NCBI RefSeq assembly: GCF_015277675.1
Contig: NZ_JADHEC010000025.1
Location: forward strand, 1-52,385
DNA from: Flavobacterium soyangense
Lineage (GTDB): Bacteria; Bacteroidota; Bacteroidia; Flavobacteriales; Flavobacteriaceae
Reading direction: 5' to 3'
DNA length: 52,385 nt
The position numbers and the translations under genes were made by a program. Shown piece after piece: positions 1 to 10,051 of the stretch. Numbering within the stretch: the first letter of the stretch is position 1; every line of letters starts with the position of its first letter. Below the pieces are notes generated by a model. The model saw only the letters and a list, made by a program, of their open reading frames with translations, made no database searches and was not told the DNA's origin.

Positions 1-255
1 TAGTAAAACCACTTTGTCTGTCACTGTAAATGCTCTACCAATTGTAACTGCACCAACACAAGTATGTATTGGAAGTACTGCAACTTTATCTCCAACAACC
101 AACGGAACTTGGACAAGCAGCAATACCGCAATAGCCACGGTAACCAATGCTGGAGTAATAACTGGTATATCTGCTGGAACAGCAACTTTTACTTATATTC
201 AGACTGCAACAGGCTGTAGTAAAACCACTTTGTCTGTCACTGTAAATGCTCTACC
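1..255 (+). repeat. Tandem-repeat boundary inside the giant protein gene (216-bp period)
   Basis: Bases 1-39 and 217-255 are identical and in the same reading frame, encoding SKTTLSVTVNALP both times. The spacing is 216 bp (72 codons), the length of one Ig-like unit. The window therefore opens at the junction of an Ig-like tandem array that very likely continues to the left. Near-identity at DNA level suggests recent duplication or ongoing homogenisation. Confidence 0.85.
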
Positions 256-3200
256 CACAGGTTCTGCTTCAAATCAAACTATTTGCAATGCTAGAACGAG
301 TAGTGTTGCTCTAAACTCAACTATAAGTGGTACAACATTTACTTGGACAGCTGGATTAATAACAACGCCAACTGGAGGTACAATAACTGGATTTAGTGGT
401 TGTCCAGGGGCTTGTGGAACTTCAATTGCCCAGACCTTGACCAACACGGGAACAACTGCAGGTGCCGTTCGATACACTGTTACTCCAACAGCTAACTCTT
501 GCTCTGGCTCAACATTTACAGTGGATATAACTGTAAATCCAAAACCAATAATAACTTTATCTAATGTATTAGCACAATGTTCAGCTACATTAACAGCTCC
601 AACTTATACAGATGCTTGTGGAGTGACTGTAACCGGAACAACAGGAGATACAACTTCATATAATACTCAAGGAACATACACTGTCGTTTGGTCTTTTGCA
701 TTTGGAACAGTTATTACAAGCACACAAAATATTATTATTGACGACACCATTGCACCAGTCGCTAGCATTACAGCATTACCCACATTATCTTATTCAGGAT
801 GTCAAATAACTAGTTTGCCAATACCAACTGCACTTGATAATTGTATTGGTATCATAAACGGAATTCCTAACATTACTTTCCCTTTTACGACTCAAGGAGC
901 TACAGTGGTCACTTGGACCTATAATGATGGTAACGGAAATACTTCTATCCAAACGCAAAATATTACGCTAACAGCGCCACCAATTTCTGGAGGTAATTTG
1001 TTAGGATATATTACCAGTTTAAGTCCAGCAGCCATTCCTAGCGACAATGTCGCCATCACTTCTTGTCCCGGAACAATAACTCCTGTTACAATAAATTTAT
1101 CAAGTCAAATAGGCACCATTGTACGTTGGGAAAAATTCGAAGCTGGAGCTACAAATTGGAGTATAATTCCAAATACAACTACTTCTTATAATGTTAATTT
1201 TGACTTTAATAATACTAAATCCACTTTATTTAGAGTGCTGATTCAAGTTGGTGATTGTACGCAATATTCAAATATGATAAACGTACATGCTATTCCTCCA
1301 AATGTTCCACCTATTTTAGATCAAAGTTTATTCAACATATGTCTGAATGATCCAGTTTCATTGGTTGCTAGAAGTGGATATATTTCTACTGTAAAAGTGG
1401 GAGAAGGCGGAGATTTTAATTCGGGCCAGTTCCCAGATAAATGGGATCCAACCCAATGGAGAATAGATGGTCAAACAGCAGGAGCTCAATGGACTGCTTC
1501 AGGAAATAATACAAAATTTAACAACTGGTCAGGAACAAATAATCATCCTGTAGGAACTTTATACGAAATTGAATATGATTCCAATAATTTAAAATTTGGT
1601 ATAGCACATGGTAATTACAACAGTGCAGGTTATATAACTAAGTTTGGTGTTGGCCCAACAACTCTTGAAACTCCTATTTTTAGCCTTGTAGGCTTAGGAA
1701 CAGCAGCCGTTGCGTTTGACCAAGCATATAATCTCCATTCAGGAGATATAGCCAAATTGGAATTGTCTTTAGATGGCGGATTAACGTATACAATTGTATT
1801 ACAAGATTTAATTGGAACCAGCCCACATGCTCTTTCTTGGGGAGATTCACACGGAATACCAGTTACTTATCCATATTTAGCGCCAGTCTCTAATAATTCA
1901 ACAACTACTAAATTTAATTTTTCAAATGACAATTCCTCATTCGACATATCGGATTATATTGGAAATAACAACGTTAGGGTGAAGTGGACCTTTTTTGGAA
2001 CTACAGACGAAAGTGCTTGGGCTATTGACAACATCACGATTCCAATTAGGCCTTATAGTGATGCCGTAGAATGGACCGACGGACTTGGTAGCCCAGGGCA
2101 GTATATCATACGAGATAAATTAGATGTTACCTATAATTTTGTTCCTACAGCACCTGGTGTTCATCAATATGGCGCAACTGCCTTGGTAAACGGATGCAGG
2201 GCATACGATCCAGCGGGAACGGCAATAGCCACAGTAAAAGTAAATTACGCCTATGCCGGTCAAGCACAAGCGTATACCAATGCTGAGTGCGGTGAAAGAA
2301 CAGTTAATTTAAATGCTTACGACAATACTAAATCAGCGAATACTAATAACGATAATGGCGCCTACCCAACATTAGTCCGTAATAATTTTAGTGATGATCC
2401 GGGCACAGGTACAACAGGAAAATGGTCTGTTTTCAGTGCTTCAAATTCATGCGGAACATATAGTTTTTCTAATGACACCAGTCCAACTTCGTCCTTCTCG
2501 GGCGATGCAGGCGTCTATACTTTAAGATGGAAGCTAAATGGATCACCTTGCTATAGTGATGTTCAAGTAACATTGACAAGTTGTCAAGTTGTCGATTTTG
2601 ACGGGGTTAATGATTACGTCACTTTCAAAGATAATTATGGTTTAGATAATACATTACTAAATACATTTAGTATTGAAGTTTGGGTTAAACCTGATCCACA
2701 ACCTGCAGGTGCACCTAGTAATATTCAAACCATTATTTCTAAACGAAATGCAAATAGCTTAATTAACGGTTATGACATAAGACTTGTTGGAAGCGCATTA
2801 TCTTTCAATTGGAATAATGGAAGCCAAATAACATCTCCTTTCCCTCTAACTACAAATAGATGGTACCATGTTGCAGTAACTTTCAGTGGTGGAATTTACA
2901 GATTATATGTAGACGGAATTGAAGTTATTAACGCTGCTGGTTCTGCTCCTATCACCAATACTTTTGCTTGTATTGTTGGAGCAATGGATCAAACAGGAAA
3001 CCCTCCAAACAAACCTGTAAATTATTTCTCTGGATGGATAGATGAATTGAGAATTTGGGGTGTTGGTTTAAGTCCTGATCACGTTCGACAAATGATGAAC
3101 CAACAAATCATAAGTAATGGCACGGCAGTTAGAGGTGAAATAATACCAATAAATATTAATGGCCCTGATGTTAATTTAGATGGAATCGACGACCAACCGT

Positions 3201-5314
3201 TATTATGGGCAAATTTAAATGGGTATTATCGTATGGACCAAATCGTTTGCGGATATCTTAAGCCTTACGGAGGAAAAGGTGTTGATGGCCAATTAAGAAA
3301 TATTACAAGTGCCCAAGAACAAACTGCTCCATTACCATATACATCAATCAGAGATGGTAATTGGATGGATAAAGGCATTGGAACAACTCCATGGAAATAT
3401 GGTGATTCTGTTTGGGATTATCCTAATAGCACAGGCTATAATGGAACTCCAATAGATTGGAATATTGTACAAACCGGACACAATATTAATTCTGGCAATA
3501 AAGACATCACCGTTTTAGGTTTAATTTCAACTGCAAATAAATTAACCATTGCAGATCCAATTGTAACTACGCCTATTGAAAAAAATGATGGCCAAGGTTT
3601 ATGGATTACCCATTATTTAAAATTGAATGGAAACATTGATTTAGTGGGTGAATCACAATTATTAGAAAAAAGATATACATCAACCCAGTTCAGCGAAAGC
3701 ATTTTAGACGTAACCAGTACAGGATATATTGAGCGTGATCAACAAGGCAAGAAAAATAGTTTCAATTATAATTATTGGTCATCACCAGTAAGCAATATTC
3801 AAGGAGTCATCAACAATACGCCATACTCGCCTTCAAGTGCTTTAAGAGATGGAACAAATTCTGCTAATCCATTGGCTATAACCTTTGGAGATGGTGCTTA
3901 TTTTGCTGACGGTGCCTTATCAAACCCAATAAAAATTAGCAACCGTTGGATATGGTCATACAATTCCAAAACACTCGAAACAAATACAGATTGGCAAGAT
4001 TATTTCCAATGGAACTATATTGGAAACACCGGGCTACTTAAAACAGGAGAAGGATTTACCATGAAAGGAACTGGCGGAATAGCTCCGATTACATCGACAC
4101 AAAACTATGTTTTTGTTGGTAAACCAAATAACGGAACTATTGCACTCCCATTACCTTTTGACCAAACCTATTTAGTAGGAAACCCATATCCATCTGCCCT
4201 TGATGCCAATGAATTTATATTAGATAATTTAGCAGGTAGAGCCGGAGTCAATGTCTTCAATGGTGCACTTTATTTCTGGGATCATTTTGGCCTATCAAAT
4301 GATCATATTTTAGCACTATATCAAGGTGGTTATGCAACTTATACTTTAGTTGGAGGCGTAAAAGCCATTAATGACAGCTCTTTAAATCTACATGATGGTG
4401 CTAGAGGATCAATTACGCCACAACAATACGTTCCGGTAGGACAAGGATTTTTTGTAGATGCCTATTTAGACCCTGCCATTTCAGGAACAACAGCAACGGT
4501 TACTGGAGGAACTATAAATTTCAAAAATAGCCAGCGTATTTTTAAAAGAGAAGATGCCAACCCAGCAACAGCAGCAAGTTCCGTCTTTATGAAAAAAAGA
4601 GGAGCCCCTAAGGGAAGTGCCGATGTAAAACCAAAAATTAGACTAGGCTTTGATTCTTCCATTGGTGCTCATCGACAACTTTTAGTTGGAGCTGACCGTA
4701 ACACTACTAATTTATTTGATATCGGTTATGATGCTCCAATGTTTGACACCAATGAAAATGATATGTTCTGGGAAATTAGCGACAGTCAGTTTGTGATTCA
4801 AGGAGTTCCTGATTTTAATGTAAATCAAGTTCTTCCTCTAGGTATTGTAATTGCAAACGAAGGTGAAGTGACCATAAAAATAGATGAACTGGAAAACGTT
4901 TCATCAAATACCAATATTTATTTGCACGACACGCTAACAGGAATATATCACGACCTTAAAACTAGTGATTTTAAAATAGCTCTTGCCGAAGGAGAATACA
5001 ACAAACGATTCTCATTACGATTCGAAAGCCAAACTAAAACTCTAGACGTAGCTGAAAACGATTCGAGTGATGGAATTGTCGTTTTATATTCTAACAACTA
5101 TAAAACATTAATTATCAGAAATAACATACTGGATTCAACGGTAAATACTGTTTCTCTTTATAACATGATAGGTCAATCTATCAACAAATGGGATGTTGAA
5201 GACAAAGAGCAAACCAATATTCAGATTCCAATTAAAAATATGCCTTCTGGAATTTATATTGTAAAAGTCAAAACTTCGAAAGGGGAAAGCAGCAAAAAAA
5301 TCATAATCAAATAA
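2..5314 (+). CDS. Large multidomain surface/secreted protein with T9SS C-terminal sorting domain (5' end outside window)
   Basis: The reading frame is open to the left window edge, so the N-terminus and any signal peptide are missing; about 1,770 residues are visible. The following positions count from base 14. An Ig-like (BIG2-type) unit with the core ATVTNAGVITGISAGTATF spans about residues 8-78. A PKD-like Cys-containing unit follows at 78-178, then two HYR-like units at about 178-325. A LamG/concanavalin-like domain starting VVDFDGVNDYVTF lies at about 859-1035. A T9SS type A sorting domain closes the protein (about 1690-1766, with SLYNMIGQ, SGIYIVKV and a Lys-rich end). In the family such proteins cross the outer membrane by the type IX system and are anchored or released; adhesion or polysaccharide binding is an inference. 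No catalytic domain is evident. Downstream, 167 bp separate it from the next gene. Confidence 0.85.
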   Translation, partial: SKTTLSVTVNALPIVTAPTQVCIGSTATLSPTTNGTWTSSNTAIATVTNAGVITGISAGTATFTYIQTATGCSKTTLSVTVNALPTGSASNQTICNARTSSVALNSTISGTTFTWTAGLITTPTGGTITGFSGCPGACGTSIAQTLTNTGTTAGAVRYTVTPTANSCSGSTFTVDITVNPKPIITLSNVLAQCSATLTAPTYTDACGVTVTGTTGDTTSYNTQGTYTVVWSFAFGTVITSTQNIIIDDTIAPVASITALPTLSYSGCQITSLPIPTALDNCIGIINGIPNITFPFTTQGATVVTWTYNDGNGNTSIQTQNITLTAPPISGGNLLGYITSLSPAAIPSDNVAITSCPGTITPVTINLSSQIGTIVRWEKFEAGATNWSIIPNTTTSYNVNFDFNNTKSTLFRVLIQVGDCTQYSNMINVHAIPPNVPPILDQSLFNICLNDPVSLVARSGYISTVKVGEGGDFNSGQFPDKWDPTQWRIDGQTAGAQWTASGNNTKFNNWSGTNNHPVGTLYEIEYDSNNLKFGIAHGNYNSAGYITKFGVGPTTLETPIFSLVGLGTAAVAFDQAYNLHSGDIAKLELSLDGGLTYTIVLQDLIGTSPHALSWGDSHGIPVTYPYLAPVSNNSTTTKFNFSNDNSSFDISDYIGNNNVRVKWTFFGTTDESAWAIDNITIPIRPYSDAVEWTDGLGSPGQYIIRDKLDVTYNFVPTAPGVHQYGATALVNGCRAYDPAGTAIATVKVNYAYAGQAQAYTNAECGERTVNLNAYDNTKSANTNNDNGAYPTLVRNNFSDDPGTGTTGKWSVFSASNSCGTYSFSNDTSPTSSFSGDAGVYTLRWKLNGSPCYSDVQVTLTSCQVVDFDGVNDYVTFKDNYGLDNTLLNTFSIEVWVKPDPQPAGAPSNIQTIISKRNANSLINGYDIRLVGSALSFNWNNGSQITSPFPLTTNRWYHVAVTFSGGIYRLYVDGIEVINAAGSAPITNTFACIVGAMDQTGNPPNKPVNYFSGWIDELRIWGVGLSPDHVRQMMNQQIISNGTAVRGEIIPININGPDVNLDGIDDQPLLWANLNGYYRMDQIVCGYLKPYGGKGVDGQLRNITSAQEQTAPLPYTSIRDGNWMDKGIGTTPWKYGDSVWDYPNSTGYNGTPIDWNIVQTGHNINSGNKDITVLGLISTANKLTIADPIVTTPIEKNDGQGLWITHYLKLNGNIDLVGESQLLEKRYTSTQFSESILDVTSTGYIERDQQGKKNSFNYNYWSSPVSNIQGVINNTPYSPSSALRDGTNSANPLAITFGDGAYFADGALSNPIKISNRWIWSYNSKTLETNTDWQDYFQWNYIGNTGLLKTGEGFTMKGTGGIAPITSTQNYVFVGKPNNGTIALPLPFDQTYLVGNPYPSALDANEFILDNLAGRAGVNVFNGALYFWDHFGLSNDHILALYQGGYATYTLVGGVKAINDSSLNLHDGARGSITPQQYVPVGQGFFVDAYLDPAISGTTATVTGGTINFKNSQRIFKREDANPATAASSVFMKKRGAPKGSADVKPKIRLGFDSSIGAHRQLLVGADRNTTNLFDIGYDAPMFDTNENDMFWEISDSQFVIQGVPDFNVNQVLPLGIVIANEGEVTIKIDELENVSSNTNIYLHDTLTGIYHDLKTSDFKIALAEGEYNKRFSLRFESQTKTLDVAENDSSDGIVVLYSNNYKTLIIRNNILDSTVNTVSLYNMIGQSINKWDVEDKEQTNIQIPIKNMPSGIYIVKVKTSKGESSKKIIIK

Positions 5315-5393
5315 TGAATGAGTAAGTGATTATTAAAAAAGCAGACAAGAAAAAACGTTAGATATATTAAGGAAACATTAACCTTTTTAGTGT

Positions 5394-5422
5394 TTTGCAA
5401 ATGTTTTTTCTTAATACATTTG
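5394..5422 (+). promoter_or_regulatory. Flavobacterial-type promoter for the small Cys-rich protein gene
   Basis: TTTG at 5394-5397 and TACATTTG at 5415-5422 are separated by 17 bp, matching the Bacteroidota sigma-A pattern TTTG-N17-20-TAnnTTTG. The start codon is 60 bp downstream of the -7 element. Confidence 0.6.
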
Positions 5423-5481
5423 TCGTTAACTTTGGACTTTATCCCAATAAAAAATAAATATAAACCCATTACCCAAAAAAC

Positions 5482-5736
5482 ATGAAAAAAATCATTACCC
5501 TCTTAGCAATTGTTTTATTTACAATTAATGTTGGTGCACAACAAACAAAACATGTTGCTACAGAAACCAAAAAAGAATCTTGTTGCGCAAAAGCAAGTAC
5601 TAATGCAAAAAAAATGAGTACTGACGAAGTTGCAAAAGGGAAAGCAAAATGTAAAGCCGAAGGAAAAGTTTGCACCGCTAATGAAAAAGCTAAATGCAAA
5701 AAAGATGAAAAAAAATGTTGCGCAAAAAAAGCATAG
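5482..5736 (+). CDS. Small secreted Cys/Lys-rich protein, function unknown
   Basis: This is an 84-residue protein. Residues 1-19 form a signal peptide (MKKIITLLAIVLFTINVGA, then QQ). The mature part is about one third Lys and carries seven Cys, arranged as two CC pairs plus three single Cys spaced through Lys-rich segments. I recognise no family. The Cys spacing could suit metal binding or disulfide-linked packing, but that is inference only. It has its own promoter (5394-5422) and terminator (5753-5782), so it is a monocistronic unit. Base composition resembles the neighbours. The start is supported by the signal peptide beginning exactly there. Confidence 0.75.
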   Translation: MKKIITLLAIVLFTINVGAQQTKHVATETKKESCCAKASTNAKKMSTDEVAKGKAKCKAEGKVCTANEKAKCKKDEKKCCAKKA

Positions 5737-5752
5737 CGAAACATCTTAATCA

Positions 5753-5782
5753 AGAAAAAATGCCTCAAGAGGCATTTTTTTT
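5753..5782. terminator. Bidirectional Rho-independent terminator
   Basis: The stem TGCCTC/GAGGCA (5761-5766 with 5769-5774) has an AA loop, a flanking A-run on the left and a T-run on the right. It lies between the convergent Cys-rich protein gene and hisS and can serve both. Confidence 0.8.
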
Positions 5783-5795
5783 ATTCGAAACAGAA

Positions 5796-7166
5796 TTATA
5801 GCAATGCTGCTTTCAGCCCTTCAAAATCAAGCAAAACCTGTTCACCGGAAATTAAATTTTTAAGGGCAAATTTTCCTTCATTCATTTCGGTTTCCCCAAC
5901 GATGACAACATAGGGAATCGCGCGTTTATCAGCATGTTGAAATTGTTTTCCGACTTTTACATTATCAGGATAAAGTTCCACTTTTATTCCAAAACTTCTC
6001 AATTTTGTTATGGCTTTCATCGAATAAAAAGCTTCCTTTTCGCCATAATTAATAAACAAAGCTTTTGAAGTATAAGTCACGGTTTCAGGAAATAAATTCA
6101 ATTCTTCGATAACCAAATAAATTCGGTCCAAACCAAAAGAAATCCCAACACCACTCACATTTGGCAGACCAAAGATTCCGGTCAAATCGTCATATCTTCC
6201 GCCACCACCAATGGAACCCATAGAAACAGATTTTGGTGGAGCCACTTCAAAAATAGCACCCGTATAATAATTTAATCCACGGGCTAAAGTCACGTCTAAA
6301 TCTAAAATCGCTTTATTTAAACCAAGATTTGTAACATTATCACATATAAAACGCAATTCTTCAACTCCTTTCAACCCTTCTTCGGAACCAGCTAATAATG
6401 AGGAAAGTTTGCTGATTTTCTCCAAAATTGTTCCTGTAAAATTGAATAACGGTTGCACTTTTTCGATTGCAGATTCCGATATTCCTTTTTCAATCATTTC
6501 CTTTTTTACGCCGTCCTCGCCTATTTTGTCGAGTTTGTCTAAAGCAACCGTAAAATCGATTAATTTATCTTTTGCACCAATAACCTCAGCAATTCCCGAA
6601 AGAATTTTACGATTATTGATTTTAATCGTTACGCCTTCCAAACCTAATTCCATAAAAACCGAATCATACAATTGTACCAATTCGACTTCTTGCCACAAGG
6701 ATTTTGAACCCACAACATCAGCATCACATTGAAAAAACTCTCTGAAACGCCCTTTTTGCGGACGATCGGCACGCCAAACCGGTTGGATTTGATATCTTTT
6801 GAATGGAAAATCAATTTCACTTTGATGTTGCACAACATATCGAGCAAAAGGAACGGTTAGATCGTAGCGCAGCGCTTTCTCGGAAATACTTGACGTCAAT
6901 TTATTACTTTCTTTATTTTGCAATAATACAGGATTAGCTTTCGCCAAATAATCTCCCGAATTCAAAATTTTAAAAATCAATCGATCTCCTTCTTCCCCGT
7001 ATTTCCCCATCAAGGTTTCGGAATTTTCAAACGAAGGAGTTTCTATTGGTTGGAAACCAAATTTCTCGAAATTGCTTTTTATAACGGATATAATATATTG
7101 ACGTTTTGCCACCTCAGCTGGTGAAAAATCTCTTGTCCCTTTTGGAATGCTTGGTTTTTGAGCCAT
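5796..7166 (-). CDS. hisS: Histidine--tRNA ligase
   Basis: Class II aminoacyl-tRNA synthetase that charges tRNA-His in the cytoplasm; 456 residues, a normal length. Motif 2 is at about residues 122-146 ([15 protein letters not shown] then GRFREFFQ). The histidine-specific signature is [14 protein letters not shown], and motif 3 is [13 protein letters not shown]-terminal anticodon-binding domain follows ([13 protein letters not shown] onward). The start [14 protein letters not shown] places the conserved KGTRDF near the N-terminus, as expected. It is convergent with the small gene upstream in coordinates and divergent from the permease at 7347. No partner gene is cotranscribed. Confidence 0.97.
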   Translation of the reverse strand: MAQKPSIPKGTRDFSPAEVAKRQYIISVIKSNFEKFGFQPIETPSFENSETLMGKYGEEGDRLIFKILNSGDYLAKANPVLLQNKESNKLTSSISEKALRYDLTVPFARYVVQHQSEIDFPFKRYQIQPVWRADRPQKGRFREFFQCDADVVGSKSLWQEVELVQLYDSVFMELGLEGVTIKINNRKILSGIAEVIGAKDKLIDFTVALDKLDKIGEDGVKKEMIEKGISESAIEKVQPLFNFTGTILEKISKLSSLLAGSEEGLKGVEELRFICDNVTNLGLNKAILDLDVTLARGLNYYTGAIFEVAPPKSVSMGSIGGGGRYDDLTGIFGLPNVSGVGISFGLDRIYLVIEELNLFPETVTYTSKALFINYGEKEAFYSMKAITKLRSFGIKVELYPDNVKVGKQFQHADKRAIPYVVIVGETEMNEGKFALKNLISGEQVLLDFEGLKAALL

Positions 7167-7178
7167 TTTAATTAATTA

Positions 7179-7243
7179 CAAATTACGAATTCCGAATTTC
7201 AAAAAATAAAATTGATTTCTTCAAAATCGCAATTCGTAATTTG
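7179..7243. repeat. Inverted repeat in the hisS-permease intergenic region
   Basis: The arms CAAATTACGAATT (7179-7191) and AATTCGTAATTTG (7231-7243) are perfect 13-bp complements with a 39-bp loop. It sits in the 180-bp divergent spacer, in the 5' leader or promoter zone of hisS. It may be an intergenic palindromic repeat rather than an operator. Confidence 0.6.
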
Positions 7244-7346
7244 AAATTCTTAATTCTTACTGCAAATATCTTGTTTTTAAAATAAATATCACATCTTCTA
7301 AAGCAAACTTGTAACAAAAATTGTAATTTCGTGTCAAATAGCCACT

Positions 7347-8588
7347 ATGTTTAAATTATTCCGAGAAAACGTCCGAATTGCTTTTGGTTCAATCAGAACC
7401 CAATTGTTGCGCACCATTCTTACCGTGCTGATTATTGCCATTGGAATCACTGCTTTGGTTGGGATTTTAACAGTTGTTTCGGCTTTAGAAAATACAATTT
7501 CCACAGATTTTGCTTCAATGGGAGCCAATACTTTTAACATCAATCAATATGAAACCACCACACGAAGACACGGAAGCGATTTTATAGAAAAAGTAAGCCC
7601 TATCATTTCTTATCCCGAAGCGGTAGCTTTCAAGAACAAATATAAATTTCCCCTTACCGAAACTTCAGTTTCTTTTACGGCAACTTCAACAGCCGAAATT
7701 AAATATGAATCCACTAAAACTGATCCCGAAAATACAATCGTGGGAGTTGATGAGTTTTTTATGGTCAACTCGGGTTTAGAAACTAGTTTAGGGAGGAATT
7801 TCACTGGGTTTGACATTCAAAACAATACCTATAATTGCATCGTAGGATCTGATTTTCAAAAAGGAATATTAAAGGATATTAATCCTATCGATAAAGTAAT
7901 TTCGATTCGCGGCGCCAAATTTAAAGTTATCGGAGTCCTAAAAGAGAAAGGCTCCACCTTTGGCAACAGTCAGGATTTAAGGGTGTTAATTCCTATTCAG
8001 GTAGCCCGTTCACTGTTTACTGCGCCCAATATAAATTACACGATGAGCGTTATGGTAGCCAAAAAAGAAATGCTTGACGAAGCCATCGATAACGCCACTA
8101 GTACGATGCGAAGAATTCGAAAATTAAGCCCTGTAAAAGACAATAATTTTGCCATCGTACGAAGCGATGATCTGATTAACAGAATCCTGGGCATCACTCA
8201 ATATCTTGGAATTGCATCTTGGTTTATTAGTATTATTACGATTCTTGGATCGTCAATTGCTTTAATGAACATTATGATTGTTTCGGTTACGGAACGCACT
8301 CGCGAAATTGGAGTTCGGAAAGCACTTGGCGCCAAAAAAAGCACCATCGCATTTCAGTTTTTTATAGAAACTTTGCTTATCGGTCAAATGGGTGGTTTAG
8401 TGGGGATTATTTTTGGAATTTCGATAGGTTTTGCAATTGCAACCGCCATGAAATTTGTTTTTGTGATTCCGTGGGGTGCAATTTTGGCAGCCTTTATCAC
8501 AAGTTTTGCCGTTGCAATAGTTTCCGGATTATATCCCGCCATCAAAGCCGCAAAACTGGATCCTATTGAAGCGTTGAGATATGAATAA
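7347..8588 (+). CDS. ABC transporter permease, MacB/FtsX family
   Basis: 413 residues. One N-terminal membrane helix (about 20-45, [20 protein letters not shown]) is followed by a periplasmic MacB-type core of about 220 residues. A C-terminal FtsX domain has three helices and the conserved [17 protein letters not shown] loop between the first two. The protein ends with [17 protein letters not shown], the usual FtsX tail. Family members act with an ATPase such as MacB or LolD to move substrates or lipoproteins across the envelope, or to drive mechanotransmission. No ATP-binding partner gene is in the window, so the substrate is unknown. It is convergent with prmC, with only 5 bp between stops. 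Confidence 0.88.
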   Translation: MFKLFRENVRIAFGSIRTQLLRTILTVLIIAIGITALVGILTVVSALENTISTDFASMGANTFNINQYETTTRRHGSDFIEKVSPIISYPEAVAFKNKYKFPLTETSVSFTATSTAEIKYESTKTDPENTIVGVDEFFMVNSGLETSLGRNFTGFDIQNNTYNCIVGSDFQKGILKDINPIDKVISIRGAKFKVIGVLKEKGSTFGNSQDLRVLIPIQVARSLFTAPNINYTMSVMVAKKEMLDEAIDNATSTMRRIRKLSPVKDNNFAIVRSDDLINRILGITQYLGIASWFISIITILGSSIALMNIMIVSVTERTREIGVRKALGAKKSTIAFQFFIETLLIGQMGGLVGIIFGISIGFAIATAMKFVFVIPWGAILAAFITSFAVAIVSGLYPAIKAAKLDPIEALRYE

Positions 8589-8593
8589 TAATT

Positions 8594-9448
8594 TTATAAT
8601 TTTGCCTTAATCATTCTGTCATTCCCGTAAATATCTTGTCTTAATTCGATGTTTTTGAAACCCATTTTTCCAAGTAAATCAATCGTTTCTTTTCCTAAAT
8701 ATTGATTGATTTCAAAGAATAGTTCTCCGTTTTGAGACAGATTTTTTTGTGCTAATTCAGCGATTTTTTTATAAAACACCAAAGCATCATTATCTTCTAC
8801 AAAAAGAGCCAAATGCGGTTCATTATCCAAAACATTTTTCTTTATTTCCTTTTTTTCCAACTCCCGAACGTACGGAGGATTTGAAACAATAATGTCAAAT
8901 TGCTGCTCCAAATCTTCGGTTTCGAGAATGTTTTTCTTAAAAAAAGTAACATTCACTCCATTAATTTTGGCATTTTTTTTGGCTATAGCCAAAGCTTTTT
9001 CAGAAACATCAATTGCAAAAACCAAAGCGTTTGGAATGTTTTTTGCCAAAGAAATCGCGATGCAACCGCTTCCTGTTCCGATGTCGATAATCTTTACATT
9101 TTGGCTATTGCCTTTCGACTTTTGGCTTTCTAAAATCCATTCTACCAATTCCTCGGTTTCGGGTCTTGGAATCAAAACCGAAGGATTTACCTCGAAATCC
9201 AAACCGTAAAAACTGGCTTTTCCCAATAAGTATTGCACAGGAATTTCCTCTTTCAGTTGATTTAAAATTGAATTCCAATCTTGAATTTCTTCATCAGAAA
9301 AAGTCAAATCCGGATTCAAAGCCAAATCGATTCTTCTCAAATGACATTTTTCCTCCAGAATCAAATAAAAAAAACTCTCCGCTTCGCCGGAATCGTAAAT
9401 TGGCGTAAGCTCTAAAATGAAATGAGTTCTGTATTGTTTTATTTTCAT
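8594..9448 (-). CDS. prmC: Peptide chain release factor N5-glutamine methyltransferase (PrmC/HemK)
   Basis: Methylates the GGQ glutamine of release factors RF1 and RF2 using S-adenosylmethionine. 284 residues. The N-terminal helical domain is followed by the family signature IPRPETEEL at residues 93-101, the SAM-binding loop DIGTGSG at 122-128, and the catalytic NPPY at 190-193. It is preceded by a GNAT gene ending 10 bp upstream on the same strand, so the two are probably cotranscribed. Convergent with the MacB-type permease. Confidence 0.95.
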   Translation of the reverse strand: MKIKQYRTHFILELTPIYDSGEAESFFYLILEEKCHLRRIDLALNPDLTFSDEEIQDWNSILNQLKEEIPVQYLLGKASFYGLDFEVNPSVLIPRPETEELVEWILESQKSKGNSQNVKIIDIGTGSGCIAISLAKNIPNALVFAIDVSEKALAIAKKNAKINGVNVTFFKKNILETEDLEQQFDIIVSNPPYVRELEKKEIKKNVLDNEPHLALFVEDNDALVFYKKIAELAQKNLSQNGELFFEINQYLGKETIDLLGKMGFKNIELRQDIYGNDRMIKAKL

Positions 9449-9458
9449 AATTTATAAC

Positions 9459-9947
9459 TTAGCTTAAATCCTTCAACATCCAAACTGGGCAAGAAACGTG
9501 ACCCGTACTTCCCATTGGCGAACAAATATATTCGAATCCCGCTTTTTTATAGAGTTTTTGGGCATCGTGCATAAAAGGCATTGTTTCGAGATAGCATTTT
9601 TCGAAACCGAAGTCCCTGGCAGCTTGTAAACATTTATCCATCATTTGGCTACCAATTCCCAAACCACGAGCTTCAGCTAGGAAATACATTTTTTGCAATT
9701 CGCAAATGGTTTCAGCTTCATTTTCAAGTAGCGCCACACCCGCTCCGCCAATTATTTTTCCATTATTTTCAACAACAAAATAAACAGACTTTGGTTTACT
9801 GTATTCCTCAAACATTAAATCCAGATAAGGATCAGCATAGGCAGTTCCTACTTTTGGAATATCTAATTCGCCAAAAACAGCTCTAATTAATCGTGCAACG
9901 GCAGGATTATCTTTTTTTTCAATTTTTCTAATGACCCAGTTTTCCAT
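9459..9947 (-). CDS. GNAT family N-acetyltransferase
   Basis: 162 residues with the GNAT fold. A central strand contains GKIIGGAGVALL, then the acetyl-CoA motif A region LAEARGLGIGSQMMDKCLQAA (the R/Q-x-x-G-x-G/A loop appears as RGLGIG). A late strand contains YKKAGFEYI. The substrate is not deducible from sequence. It is the first gene of a likely two-gene unit with prmC; the spacing might suggest a housekeeping role, but this is inference. A candidate promoter lies at 9972-10005. Confidence 0.85.
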   Translation of the reverse strand: MENWVIRKIEKKDNPAVARLIRAVFGELDIPKVGTAYADPYLDLMFEEYSKPKSVYFVVENNGKIIGGAGVALLENEAETICELQKMYFLAEARGLGIGSQMMDKCLQAARDFGFEKCYLETMPFMHDAQKLYKKAGFEYICSPMGSTGHVSCPVWMLKDLS

Positions 9948-9971
9948 TTTTTAAAACGATAATTTATTGTA

Positions 9972-10005
9972 CAAAAATAGATATTGTTTATTGTTATTTT
10001 CCAAA
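9972..10005 (-). promoter_or_regulatory. Candidate promoter of the GNAT-prmC unit
   Basis: Reading the minus strand, TTTG (10005-10002) is followed after 22 bp by TATTTTTG (9979-9972), a TAnnTTTG element 25 bp from the GNAT start. The spacer is a little longer than usual, so the upstream half is uncertain. Confidence 0.4.
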
Positions 10006-10038
10006 GATTCAAAACTAAATCCTAAACACAAAAATCAT

Positions 10039-10046
10039 TACTTTTG
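10039..10046 (+). promoter_or_regulatory. -7 element upstream of ribD
   Basis: TACTTTTG matches TAnnTTTG exactly. It ends 5 bp before the GTG start of ribD, so transcription should begin at or next to that codon. No clear TTG element is seen 17-20 bp upstream. Confidence 0.5.
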
Positions 10047-10051
10047 TAATT

